DNA from: Imbricaverruca yamaguchii
Taxonomy: Eukaryota > Arthropoda > Thecostraca > Neoverrucidae
Length of the DNA: 64,000 nt
Assembly (NCBI GenBank): GCA_034440575.1
Contig: JAOTOL010001640.1
Span: 458,501 to 522,500, forward strand
Direction: 5' to 3'
The notes below the pieces were generated by a model, which saw nothing but the letters and a program-made list of their open reading frames with translations, had not been told where the DNA came from and ran no database searches. Positions 50,501-58,101 of this stretch are shown one piece after another. The translations under genes and the position numbers were made by a program. Every line of letters begins with the position of its first letter. Within the stretch, counting starts at the first letter, position 1.

Positions 50501-52349
50501 GTCACCATATGTCGTCTGGTCTCGGTATGGCGGTACTGGCGAGCAGCAGTGAGTGACCGCTTCGACAGCCACACCCCGGGTGGATCGTCACCATATGTCG
50601 TCTGGTCTCGGACTGGCGGTACGGCTGGTGTCACGCGTCCGGCTGGGTGGGTCGTGGGTGTCTCGCCGGTCAGGTGTGCCCGCGCACCACCTGCACTTGG
50701 TCTGCGGATACGGGTGCCGCTCTGGTCACGTGACAGTTTGGTCGACCGGACATATTCCGACCGAGCAGATCGTATGCTCATTTTCAGTGAGCTGACCAAG
50801 ACCGAGTGTACATCGTCCTGACGCATCCCGCGTGCGGTGTGGTGTGGTGTGTGCAGATAAGACTGGAATGTGTGGTCGCGTGGTGCTCTGACCAGACCCG
50901 ATGTGACATTTCAGGAAGGCGCTGGACGCGTCTCTGGCGCAACCCGGCCCCGGAGAGCTGATCCAGGGCGCGGGGCCCGTCTCCGACATGGATAAGGTGG
51001 GTGCGGCGAGCTGGCAGCCCGTCCCCGACACCGGGCACGCCGCTGTCCCGGCGCGTGACACCGGCTACGATGTCCGAACTCGGCTTGACAGACGAACTGC
51101 GACACCCAGCGGCTCTAGAGCAACGTCCATCCTCCAGGCTGTCCATTCCGGTGTTACGGAATCTATGTTTAGTTTGGGTGTGGGGTGGTGGTCTCGGACG
51201 AAGATCTATTGTGCCTGAAAGTCAATTATGTAATCAACGGTTGTGGATACTTCGTTTCCTCGTTCTTGAATATGTGCAGTTTTATTGCTGCTTTGACCAC
51301 AAGAGCGGGAAAAGGTGAGTGGGAAATTATTGATATTGGGAGCTGGCAATGCAAAATGGTTTGCCATTTTGCTGTCCTTTCAACCGAATTTCTGGTGTGT
51401 GTGGCGCTGGACTATTCCGTACGTAATATCCATGGCATGACGACACACCTACCACTTGGCTCGGCTGAGGCATGTAGCCAACACACGGGGAGCGATAGAT
51501 TGCTGATGTGACCTGTGTGGTTGTAATGCCGTACTCACGATGTCACCTGTGTGGTTGTAATGCCGTACTCGCGATGTCACCTGCGTGGCTGTCATATGAT
51601 GCCCGACAGCGGCCGCTCGTGTTCGGCAGATGTTTGGAGAGCTGGGCATCGGCGAGTACACGTCGGGACCGAATCTGACGTCGGCCACCAACGTCGTGCC
51701 GAACGGCTCGTCGTCGTCGACGGCGGCGGGACCGCTGTCGCTGGAGGAGAAGCAGCGCCGCTGCCGGCAGCAGGAGGCGGCCGCCAGACTCGACGGCCAG
51801 CCAGTGCTGACGGCCTCACCCACCTCGGCCACCGGAGCGGCACGTGCGGCGCAGACCAGCCGGCCGCGCGACCTCACCGACTCACTCATCAGCTCCAACC
51901 TGAACATGATGTCCCTGCAGCCGGCGCTGCCGCCTCCGCCGCCGCCGCCGTCATCGCAGTACCAGCCGGTGGGTGTCGGGCCCCTCCAGCCGGCCGCGCC
52001 CAACTACCGGCCGGCGCAGGCCGCCCTGCCCGCCGCAGGGTCGACATTCGCCGGGCCGGGCGCCGGCTTCGGACCGGCGGCGGCCGGCCTCGGCGGGCCC
52101 ATGATAGGCGCGCCCGGTTACTACCAGGCGGCGCTGCCGGCGCCACCCGCCGCCGGCCAGTTCGCCCGGCCGGGACTCGGCTGGCCGCAGAACGGCCCGC
52201 CGCCGGCCGCGCCGCCGCACCGCTTCGGCATGGGTATGGCAGGCATGGCGCCGCCCCAGATGTCCGCCATGTTGGCGCCAAACTACACCGGTCAGAGTCA
52301 GCCGTCCAAACAGCTGTCGGCCAACGAGATCAGCGACCTGCTGAGCTGA
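38413..52349 (+). CDS. Scyl2: SCY1-like pseudokinase 2 (SCYL2/CVAK104), complete gene, 13 coding exons
   Basis: Joining 38413-38539, 39270-39474, 40566-40710, 41567-41716, 42291-42506, 44001-44117, 45019-45161, 45801-45960, 46250-46486, 49043-49175, 49506-49725, 50915-50996 and 51630-52349 gives 2655 nt, an uninterrupted 884-codon frame plus TGA; every junction is GT-AG and in phase. The product matches SCYL2 along its whole length (human is about 929 residues). It has an N-terminal NPVTREYEV segment, a kinase-like domain (about 25-330), a HEAT-type helical region (about 340-620) and an Ala/Pro/Gly-rich C-terminal tail (about 650-884). Catalytic motifs are degenerate (HRN for HRD, GFEF for DFG), as in the family. 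In other animals SCYL2 binds clathrin and AP2 on coated vesicles and acts in trans-Golgi/endosome traffic; here that is inferred from homology. The introns are unusually rich in minisatellites. Confidence 0.95.
39010..39269 (+). repeat. Decayed copies of the exon 2 acceptor and start in intron 1
   Basis: cttgatgtggaaggtgcatc near 39020, ggacacagaaggtactg near 39084 and ggatatagaaggtgtactct near 39156 resemble the start of exon 2 (ctcatgtggaaggtgtactc). The copy near 39020 still translates AGLMWKVH, against the exon's LMWKVY. Confidence 0.6.
39103..39152 (+). repeat. Dispersed ~55-75 bp hairpin repeat, copy in intron 1
   Basis: gggcgctacatgacc, then gtagtcgatgcgccctaaag; same family as 40367, 40439, 43908 and the reverse copies at 54101 and 57057. 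Confidence 0.6.
39270..39474 (+). CDS. Scyl2: SCYL2 coding exon 2
   Basis: Acceptor tgcttgcag at 39269. Encodes LMWKVYSAFKKS, then the beta-3 strand equivalent VFVLEKR (in the place of the VAIK lysine strand) and QLTRLRHPRVLTVQHP. The donor GTCAGT at 39475 leaves phase 2, completed by the first base of exon 3. Degenerate copies of this exon's start occur upstream and copies of its end occur downstream. Confidence 0.95.
39440..39605 (+). repeat. Decayed copies of the exon 2 end plus 5' splice site in intron 2
   Basis: The exon end tccag|GTCAGTG (39475) is echoed by gaccag|GTCAGCG (39539), atccag|GTCGTG (39574) and atgcag|GTCAGTA (39600). Upstream cagcacccc and tggaggaatcc blocks also match the exon end. 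Confidence 0.65.
39770..39935 (-). mobile_element. tRNA-derived SINE-like element, copy 1
   Basis: On the minus strand an A box (TAGTCTAGGGG) and a perfect B box (GGGTTCGAATCCC) are correctly spaced, but the anticodon and acceptor stems do not pair, so it is not a working tRNA gene. The ~90 bp after the B box share a cggttga...tcgtaaaa segment with the copy at 44790-44985. Confidence 0.65.
40367..40497 (+). repeat. Two tandem copies of the dispersed hairpin repeat
   Basis: Nearly identical blocks at 40367-40430 and 40439-40497 with gcgctgtatgaccgacgcag and gatgcgcccctaagccc, followed by (aacc)n. The core cgacgcagtcg is a small hairpin. They lie about 70 bp upstream of exon 3. Confidence 0.85.
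40566..40710 (+). CDS. Scyl2: SCYL2 coding exon 3
   Basis: Acceptor gccggcag at 40565. Encodes ESLAFATEPVFASLANVLG, the highly conserved hinge and helix-D segment, and ends in KYGLLQ. Donor GTGGGT at 40711, phase 0. Two copies of a short dispersed repeat lie just upstream of the acceptor. Confidence 0.95.
40875..41095. repeat. 72-bp minisatellite in SCYL2 intron 3, 3 copies
   Basis: Units share gggaagtgccgcagcgacgc and ggctgatgacgtcagctggt. 72 is a multiple of 3, so the frame stays open; it is intronic. Confidence 0.95.
41567..41716 (+). CDS. Scyl2: SCYL2 coding exon 4 (degenerate catalytic loop)
   Basis: Exactly 50 codons, phase 0 to 0. Encodes LGQGLAFLHNDVKMLHRN, then NKSGAWKMAGFEFCV. The catalytic loop reads HRN and the magnesium-binding DFG reads GFEF, which marks a pseudokinase, as in other SCYL2 proteins. 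The donor CCG|GTGAGT at 41717 is the first of six identical donors spaced 37 bp apart. Confidence 0.95.
41690..41912 (+). repeat. 37-bp array of the exon 4 end plus its 5' splice site
   Basis: The last 30 nt of exon 4 plus GTGAGTCT recur exactly every 37 bp. Donors CCG|GTGAGTCT are at 41717, 41754, 41791, 41828, 41865 and 41902. Confidence 0.97.
42291..42506 (+). CDS. Scyl2: SCYL2 coding exon 5
   Basis: 72 codons, phase 0. Acceptor cccgtcag at 42290. Encodes the C-lobe segment with PEYDPDVHPLAQPSLDFACP and SDMYSLAALTYSV, corresponding to the APE and helix-F region. Donor GAG|GTGAGC at 42507. A 33-bp minisatellite starts about 35 bp into the intron. Confidence 0.93.
42541..43445. repeat. 33-bp minisatellite in SCYL2 intron 5, about 27 copies
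   Basis: Units of the type gtcgggcagacagctacact with variants catagc and ctctacccg. 33 bp is 11 codons, which gives a 229-codon plus frame and a 131-codon minus frame that are not genes. Confidence 0.96.
43908..43960 (+). repeat. Dispersed hairpin repeat, copy in intron 5
   Basis: gccgcatgaccgacgcagcc and gatgcgcccctagg, about 50 bp upstream of exon 6. Confidence 0.7.
44001..44117 (+). CDS. Scyl2: SCYL2 coding exon 6
   Basis: 39 codons, phase 0. Acceptor gttgccgcag at 44000. Encodes LRETVKMMLNVAPDLRPDAD, the end of the kinase-like domain (human has the same block with LLLNV and RPDADQ). The donor AAG|GTAACG at 44118 is the first of six near-identical donors at exact 93-bp spacing. Confidence 0.95.
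44092..44600 (+). repeat. 93-bp array of the exon 6 end plus its 5' splice site
   Basis: The last 23 nt of exon 6 (ctgacgctgaccagttcacc, then aag) and the donor GTAAC recur five times downstream. Donors lie at 44118, 44211, 44304, 44397, 44490 and 44583, an exact 93-bp period. The copies differ by a few substitutions. Confidence 0.97.
44790..44985 (-). mobile_element. tRNA(Lys)-like SINE element, copy 2
   Basis: The minus strand has GGTAGCTCAGTCGGTAGAGC (A box), CTCTTGA as an anticodon-loop-like stretch (CTT) and GGGTTCGAATCTC (B box). The acceptor stems do not pair and a ~120-bp tail follows, so it is a SINE-type derivative. It shares the tail motif with copy 1 and lies in intron 6. Confidence 0.65.
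45019..45161 (+). CDS. Scyl2: SCYL2 coding exon 7
   Basis: Acceptor tggtgttgcag at 45018. Encodes IAYFEDVGVKTLNYLDSLFQ and DNLQKSKFYKGL, the conserved start of the helical repeat region. Donor AG|GTCAGT at 45162, phase 2. Confidence 0.95.
45590..45785. repeat. Degenerate GTGACC-rich repeat in intron 7
   Basis: Irregular ~30-bp repeats of gtgacctgaccggagctg-like sequence just upstream of exon 8. Confidence 0.6.
45801..45960 (+). CDS. Scyl2: SCYL2 coding exon 8
   Basis: Acceptor cgccggcag at 45800. Encodes RILPCLAKEFVNP and MVPFVLPNTMLIAEN, near-identical to the vertebrate HEAT segment, and ends QEPIQ. Donor CAG|GTGGGC at 45961, phase 0. Confidence 0.95.
46250..46486 (+). CDS. Scyl2: SCYL2 coding exon 9
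   Basis: 79 codons, phase 0. Acceptor ggccgccag at 46249. Encodes ILLIFTQRLELLLSKTPPEE and LIDYPSMKNALLPR. The donor TCG|GTGAGT at 46487 is followed by several decayed copies of the exon end plus donor. Confidence 0.95.
46470..46690 (+). repeat. Decayed array of the exon 9 end plus 5' splice site
   Basis: Copies of ctcaacaccggctacctctc recur at ~35-bp spacing downstream of exon 9. The donor-equivalent positions read GTGAGTT, GTTAGTG, ACTAGCG, GGGTGAT, GTTATTT and ATGATTG, a series from intact to decayed. Confidence 0.85.
46764..46960. other. Homopolymer-rich low-quality stretch (likely assembly artefact)
   Basis: Almost every base sits in runs of A, G, C or T up to 14 long, unlike any neighbouring sequence. 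It probably reflects poor consensus in a low-coverage stretch of intron 9. Open frames across it are meaningless. Confidence 0.7.
47150..49063 (+). repeat. 54/66-bp array of the exon 10 acceptor and exon start, about 30 copies
   Basis: The unit contains gtaccacag|ACCCGGGTCAGCTGTCTG, i.e. the real acceptor and the first 18-21 nt of exon 10. The 54-bp unit carries an optional 12-bp insert. All lengths are multiples of 3, so long plus frames (for example 47973-48749) stay open. The last five or so units (from 48749) are in frame with exon 10. Confidence 0.97.
49043..49175 (+). CDS. Scyl2: SCYL2 coding exon 10
   Basis: Encodes TRVSCLVCLGKLLPHLDRW and then IPSREPAVIMAIVG. Acceptor gtaccacag at 49042. 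The first 21 nt of the exon are the last copy of the intron 9 minisatellite, so the true acceptor is one of about 30 look-alikes; homology (human RVNSLVCLGK) fixes the choice. Donor G|GTGAGT at 49176, phase 1. Confidence 0.92.
49506..49725 (+). CDS. Scyl2: SCYL2 coding exon 11
   Basis: Acceptor gtgtctgcag at 49505. Encodes IYKVTLSNDKLGMTKE, KVLPFLVTISIENGLS and a charged helix ending LKDEQQ. The donor CA|GTGAGT at 49726 leaves phase 2. Unspliced, the frame meets TGA at once (CAGTGA). The donor is repeated every 82 bp downstream. Confidence 0.94.
49717..50595 (+). repeat. 82-bp array of the exon 11 end plus its 5' splice site
   Basis: cgagcagca|GTGAGTGACC recurs at 49726, 49808, 49890, 49972, 50054, 50136, 50218, 50300, 50382, 50464 and 50549. 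The last interval is 85 bp because of a 3-bp insertion. Each copy keeps an intact donor. Confidence 0.97.
50915..50996 (+). CDS. Scyl2: SCYL2 coding exon 12
   Basis: Short exon. Acceptor gacatttcag at 50914. Encodes KALDASLAQPGPGELIQGAG, then VSDMDK; human has a KSLD start and an IDKVF join at the same place. Donor AAG|GTGGGT at 50997. It joins exon 13 in phase 0 to give DMDK-MFGELG. Confidence 0.85.
51505..51600. repeat. ~36-bp repeat near the end of intron 12
   Basis: Three imperfect copies of gatgtcacctgtgtggttgt just upstream of exon 13. Confidence 0.8.
51630..52349 (+). CDS. Scyl2: SCYL2 coding exon 13 (C-terminal tail)
   Basis: Acceptor gtgttcggcag at 51629. 239 codons and TGA at 52347-52349. 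It starts MFGELGIGEY and has a conserved PLSLEEKQRR helix and DLTDSLISSN (human: SLTLEEKQK and DLTDTLMDN). About 170 residues follow that are rich in Pro, Ala and Gly. The chain ends EISDLLS, comparable to the short hydrophobic C-terminus of vertebrate SCYL2. The tail is the region that binds clathrin and AP2 in the family. Confidence 0.93.
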   Translation: MFGELGIGEYTSGPNLTSATNVVPNGSSSSTAAGPLSLEEKQRRCRQQEAAARLDGQPVLTASPTSATGAARAAQTSRPRDLTDSLISSNLNMMSLQPALPPPPPPPSSQYQPVGVGPLQPAAPNYRPAQAALPAAGSTFAGPGAGFGPAAAGLGGPMIGAPGYYQAALPAPPAAGQFARPGLGWPQNGPPPAAPPHRFGMGMAGMAPPQMSAMLAPNYTGQSQPSKQLSANEISDLLS

Positions 52350-53350
52350 TCTCGGCCGCCGGCGGCCGGCGGGAAGTGACCGAACGGTGGCTGCGTTGCG
52401 CGCACTGTGTACAGGTGCCGCCGCGCACACGCACCAATGACCAGATGTACTGGATAGCAGGTATGAATCAGGTATGTCGGGAGCAGTCAACTGGCCATGA
52501 GCCAGCCGCTCCTGCAACCCCACGTGCTGTATTAAACACTTGCCACCATCTGGAGTCATGCCGTTTGCGGATCAGGCAGCCCTCTGATCGGGATGCCTGA
52601 CTGCCGCGTATTTAATCGCCGATGTTTGGGGTTCGCGTCGGGTTGTGGGATGTGCTAATCGCGGGCCTGATCGATATATCTATGTAAGGTTGGCGTGGGC
52701 CGCCAGCCTATTTATGTACCGTGTGTATGTGTGGGTGTACGTAACGTATACGTGTGTTTGTGCACCGTGTTGTGTATTTTGTGGCAGCGAGCTTTAACCG
52801 TTTCCAGACATCGCCACGTGTGCGTGTGTGTCAGTCGCGGCTGATTGCGCGTCAGCAGCTAACCTCCCGCCACAGTATTCGTGCAGTGAGGGGGTGTGTG
52901 GCTAGGCGAGCCGATGCAGATGTATCCCAACATGACGAGCTGTGACCTGCGGGACCGTCACACTCATGCTCTGGCTGGACGTCAGCAACTCGTGTGTTGG
53001 TGTTGTGGGTGTGTTTCGTGGGTTTGCGACGCGCTGAGCAGCCGAGGCTACATGGCGTCGCCTCCCTCTCGTCCTGGCTGGGAGGGAGGGCACCGCGGGG
53101 AATGGAACACGGTATCTCCGGTTCCCCGGGCGCACCCCGGTGTTGGTATATGGCCGTGTGACCGCCACGTGTGAACTATGCTCTTTCTGGCACATCCGGT
53201 GCCTCGGACGGCTGCTTTGACATTCCGAAATTGTGATGTGCCCTTGTTTGTTTGTTTCATTTTATTGTCGTTAACGTTTACGCCGGCACATGTGCGGCGG
53301 CGATATTTTAACACGATACTCGTCGCCAATAAACTATGTCTAGACGACGA
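52350..53350 (+). other. Scyl2: SCYL2 3' untranslated region (predicted)
   Basis: About 1 kb of non-coding sequence follows the stop with no further recognisable exon. It ends at a canonical AATAAA. The exact cleavage site is an estimate. Confidence 0.6.
53328..53333 (+). promoter_or_regulatory. AATAAA polyadenylation signal of SCYL2
   Basis: Canonical hexamer, the first convincing one seen downstream of the SCYL2 stop, about 980 bp after it. Confidence 0.6.
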
Positions 53351-54940
53351 CTCCGGCAAGCACCGAACGCCTCACTCGCTGTCGTAAAACACCGTCCAAC
53401 AGGGACAAAACACCCGCCACACTCGATCAACACACAGAACAGGGCGTGCATGCGCCGCGGGAACAGGGCGCAGGTTAATATCTGCCCCTGCGTGTCATAT
53501 ACAGCTGCTGCTGTGCACGCGAACCATCATATATCACGTCTGGCAGTGATCGATTATTAGTTGTACCACGCTCCGTTCACCAACATTGTTTTGCACATCG
53601 GTCATCAGCCTGCACCGCCGTCATGAGTAGAGTTCTGTCGATTCTCTTTTTCGCAGCAGTGGAAGTGGCGACAGGCTCCACGACTTGAGAGTTCGACGGT
53701 GGGGTGGTCAACAGAGCTTACCGTCTGCCAGGGGACCGGCTCGCTCCAGTCGTCCTGGATAGCACTCGTCACAAGTTAAATTAGCGTCAGGACGGCTATC
53801 TCTTTCTTCCACTGGTCTAGTACCGGTACCATGCCAGTGTTTCCTGCATTGGTCCAGTAACAGCACTATGCCAGTCGTCATTCCTCCACTGGTCCAGTGC
53901 CAGCACCACGACAGCCGTCCTTTTCAGCCACAGGTCCAGACGGGCACCATGACACACTGGCCTGTGCTGGTGCTGGACCGCAGCAGGCACCGGACGAGGC
54001 CGTCTCGCTGCTGCACTGTCACGCTAAGGTCCCACACTTCAGGTCCCAGGTCACGTGAAGGCTCCACACTTGAGGCACAGTTTTGAGCTGTCGGAGAACG
54101 AGCAGGTTGGTTGGTTGGTTATTTGGGCTTAGGGGCGCATCGACTGCTTCGGTCGTACAGCGCTCGTTCGGAGAACCAGCAGTCGAGTTATATGCACGCA
54201 TTAAGTTACGTGCATGGGCAAACATGCGCAGTCGCATTGCCAATAATAGTTTTCCTGCGGTGATTTCTTACTTCCCATTGCTGCATCATGAGCGTAGATG
54301 AAAAGCACATCGCATAAAAAAATACGCCAGGTTCCGGCACCGAACAGCCAGTTGCGGAATAGAGATACTGGAATCATGCCACTGGAGGTAAACACATGCA
54401 GGCGTACTATCCTGACGGGCGGGCATGCCTGCTCCTGACGTGCGGGCATGCCTGCCGTCGCAGTCACTACACAGTGCAGCTGATGTTCACGATGCGCACT
54501 GCGTACATTAAGCATAGGAGCTGGATCCACGGCCACAGCCCTGGTCTTGGCAGCTGTCCCGTCCCCACTCACGTCTGGCCCAGCGGTGCCATCTGCTCGC
54601 GGCCAATTGCTCCCGGCGGCAAAATTATACTGGTGGCATACCGCAGCCCAGCCGCATGTGTCCAGTCCTCGTAGCGTAGCTTTAGGCCATTTCACGCATG
54701 GAATGTTTGAAAATTGGTGACTAGCAGCTCGTCGCCTCCCGAGCCCAGCCCTATGGATGTGGGAGAAATCAGCTGTGCTCTTTGATGATTCCATCGGAGC
54801 AGCCCAGATCTATTTGATGACTAGAATTCCACAGAAGTCGGCTTCGACGGGAAGATGTATCGTGAGGCGGGTTGCACAGAGTAGCGTAATATTGCAGTGA
54901 ACCCAGTTGTACAGTGGCACGATGCCCGATGCTCGCTGCG
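53351..54940. other. Intergenic DNA between the convergent genes
   Basis: Nothing recognised except a reverse copy of the dispersed hairpin repeat and a weak ~45-bp repeat of ccactggtccagtrccagc type at 53810-53960. Confidence 0.5.
54101..54165 (-). repeat. Dispersed hairpin repeat, reverse copy
   Basis: (ttgg)n, then gggcttaggggcgcatcgac and cggtcgtacagcgc; the reverse complement of the copies upstream of SCYL2 exon 3. Confidence 0.75.
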
Positions 54941-54941
54941 C

Positions 54942-54947
54942 TTTATT
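54942..54947 (-). promoter_or_regulatory. AATAAA polyadenylation signal of the CEP135-like gene
   Basis: TTTATT on the plus strand, AATAAA on the minus, about 430 bp after the stop codon. The two converging genes would then end roughly 1.6 kb apart. Confidence 0.5.
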
Positions 54948-55377
54948 TTTCAGCGCCAATGATTCGGTAGCGCCTGGGACCGGTTGTCAGTCGAGGATAT
55001 ACGACATAACCTGTGTTGCTGCCATCCCATCAGCAGGGGAGACGCGGCAGTGCCCCGGGAACCGCGTGAAACCGCCGCTCTTGTCCCGTCGCGGCGCGCA
55101 TGTCCGTCCGTCCTAGCGTAAGAAGAGCAATTGTCTGTGAGCAGGCAATCGTTACGTCCCGTCATCCCAGTTCCGTCAGACGTGACACCTTCCACCGAAC
55201 GGTGGCACCGCAGCATGTCGGCCGTGACGTCAGCTGAGGAAGTCGCCAGCGCGCGTCGAACAGGGCCGGTACGACTGTGCCGGGCGTGCAGGCAGGCAGT
55301 GCCAGTGATACAGTGCCAGGCGTGCGGCCGGTGCGCGCCGCCATGTCCCGGCTGGCGGCGGCAACTCACGGGCGGTC

Positions 55378-55735
55378 TCAGCTGCTGTGAGCCGGCCCCG
55401 GGCCCGGGGCCGTCGGCGAGTCGGACAGGCGCCGGTAGCCGCCGCTCGTCTCCGTGCTCACGAAGTGCCGCTCCACGCTCGTCTGCTCCGTCACTGACCG
55501 CGAGACGGCGCCACCGACCGGCGGGCTGCCGTACGAGCTATAGGTGGCGCCACCGGCGGCCGGCAGCGCCGACGTGCCGGCCAGCGTGGCCTCCTTGCGC
55601 AGGCGGCGCAGCTCCTGGCTGAGGCGCTCCTTCTCGAACCGTTCGCCGATCATCTGCCGGTTGAGCCGCTCCACCTCCAGGTCGCGCTCCGCCGCCTGCG
55701 ACCGGTACAGGCCAGTCTCCACCTTCTGGGCCTCC
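55378..55735 (-). CDS. Cep135: CEP135-like last coding exon
   Basis: Starts after the acceptor taccgacag. Encodes [20 protein letters not shown] and [18 protein letters not shown] tail of about 70 residues rich in Gly, Ser, Thr and Pro follows, then TGA at 55380-55378. The [13 protein letters not shown] block is the diagnostic C-terminal motif of the family. Confidence 0.83.
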
Positions 55736-58042
55736 CTGTCGGTAGGGGGGGGGGGGGTACACATGGTGACATGATGATAGTGTCCACTCTAGACCACTGT
55801 CGGTAGGGGGGGGGGTTGCACGTCGCAACATAATCGTGTCAACTTCTGTGCCCCCCCCTCCCTGTCAGCAGAGGAAACGCAATTATGACATGGGTACTCT
55901 CCACTTTCTGGGCATGCTCGTCGGTAGAGGTAGGGCACATGGTAATATCATGATAGTACCTTTGGGCATCCTGTCGGCAAGGGGAGCGAAGTTACACGTG
56001 GCAATGTGAAAGTAACTTCCAATTTTTTAGCCCCTCTCAGCAGGTAAGTGGAGTTACACATGCTAATAGTATGTCACCACCTTCTGGACCACTCTGTCAG
56101 CAGGGGAGGTGGGGTTACACAGGGTAAAGTCACCACCTTCTAGGTCCCTCGCTGGCAACAGGTGCGGAGTTGCACATGGCAATATTACGGTAGTCTCCTA
56201 TTTCTGGGCCTGCCTGTCAGCAGGGGAAGTCTAGTCTCGCATGGCAATACAATGACGGCCTCCACCTTCCGGATATCCTTGTCGGCTGGAGAGGGGGATA
56301 AAAGCAAGGCTGTCTCCACCGTCTGCGTCTCCTTGTTGGCTGGGAAGGAGGATCGGAGTAATGCGAGAGTGGTGTCAGTTAGTTGCCTTTGCGAGACAAC
56401 TCACGTCGTAGTTTATCCATCCCGTGCATGCCACTACCCAGCCTCCGTAGTCGTCCTTCAGCACCGTTCAGCGCTAGCGGGTGTTTGTTGTCTCAGACGA
56501 GTCATGCGGTACACCTGCAGACCGTGCAGACGCACTCACAGTATCTTCTGGACGGCGGTCAGCCGGTCGGCCATCTTCTCGAGCTCCATGGCGCGCTGTT
56601 GGGCGGCCGCGTCCGTGTGGTACTCGCGGCCGCGCGACGAGTTCAGCAGCGCCTCCAGCTCGTGTATGGACGACCGCTCGGCGTTCAGCTGCTGGCGCAT
56701 CGTCTCCAGCTCAGACTGGAGCGTCGCGTTCTCTGAACGTAGCTGCCGGGCGGACGGGGCCACAGGTCACAGCTATGATCACAGATGCCACCTACATCAA
56801 CTCAGAGGTCATCGTCTCCAGCTCAGACTGGAGCGTCGCGTTCTCTGAACGTAGCTGCCGGGCGGACGGGGCCACAGGTCACAGCTATGATCACAGATGC
56901 CACCTACATCAACTCAGAGGTCATCGTCTCCAGCTCAGACTGGAGCGTCGCGTTCTCTGAACGTAGCTGCCGGCCGGACGGGGCCACAGGTCACAGCTAT
57001 GACCACCGATGCCACCTACCTGAACTCAGACATCATCGTCTCCAGCTCTGACCAGATTGGTTGGTTGGTTGGTTATTGGGGTTTAGGGGCGCATCGACTG
57101 CTGAGGTCATGCAGCGACCGTCAGCTCTGACCAGAGCACCGCTCCCTCCTAACACCGCTGCCGAACAGGCGGGTCACACATGTCACATGGTCACACAGGT
57201 CGCCTACCTCAACTCAAACGTCATAGTCTCCAGCTCTGGCTAGAGCACCGCTTCCTCCTAACAGCTATCCGACAGACGGGTCATCTGAATTACAGACCTC
57301 TGAACACGGCGGCCACCGACATCATCAGACCAGAGCTACAAGACACAACTCGCCGCCACTGGACCATCCGAGCAGCACCAGTTCTGCATTTATTGGCCTG
57401 TCGACAAGGCAACGGACGTCCCCAGCCCGCGCTACCGGCGTCTGGGACCGCTCCTGGCAGTCGGTGCGGAGCCATTCATCCCCGCCACCGGGGCAACTGT
57501 TATTGTCGCTGTCCCGGCACAGTGTCGGAGAAATGCCGTACCGGGATCCGGGTCACCACAATGCAGATGAGGGCTGTACTCCAGGCAGGGGTGGCTTCAC
57601 ACGGTACGACTCGCATGACGGGACTTCGCGTCACGAGCCCACACAACGGATCTCACTCGATGAGATTTCACACGATGAGACTTCACATGAGCCGACACTA
57701 TCGTCTTCATACGATGAACTTCACATGACGGGCCCACATGACGAGGCTTTACAGCCGAACACGGCCTTCAGGGAGCCGAACACGGCCTTCAGGGAGCCGA
57801 ACACGGCCTTCAGGGAGCCGAACACGGCCTTCAGGGAGCCGCTCGGTACGTGCGCGGCGAAAGTGGCGTTGGTTGACATTTTCGAGAGGTCACCCGCTCG
57901 GCCAGTCCCGCCAGCTCGTACAATAAGATCACAAAGATCGCGACCTTGGCAATCGGTGAAAGCGGGGAGGGTGAGGCGGCCGCATAGACGCCTGCGAAAC
58001 AGCAACACTCACCACCGGCTCAGTGGAAGTGGCAGTTTTATA

Positions 58043-58101
<59 letters not shown>

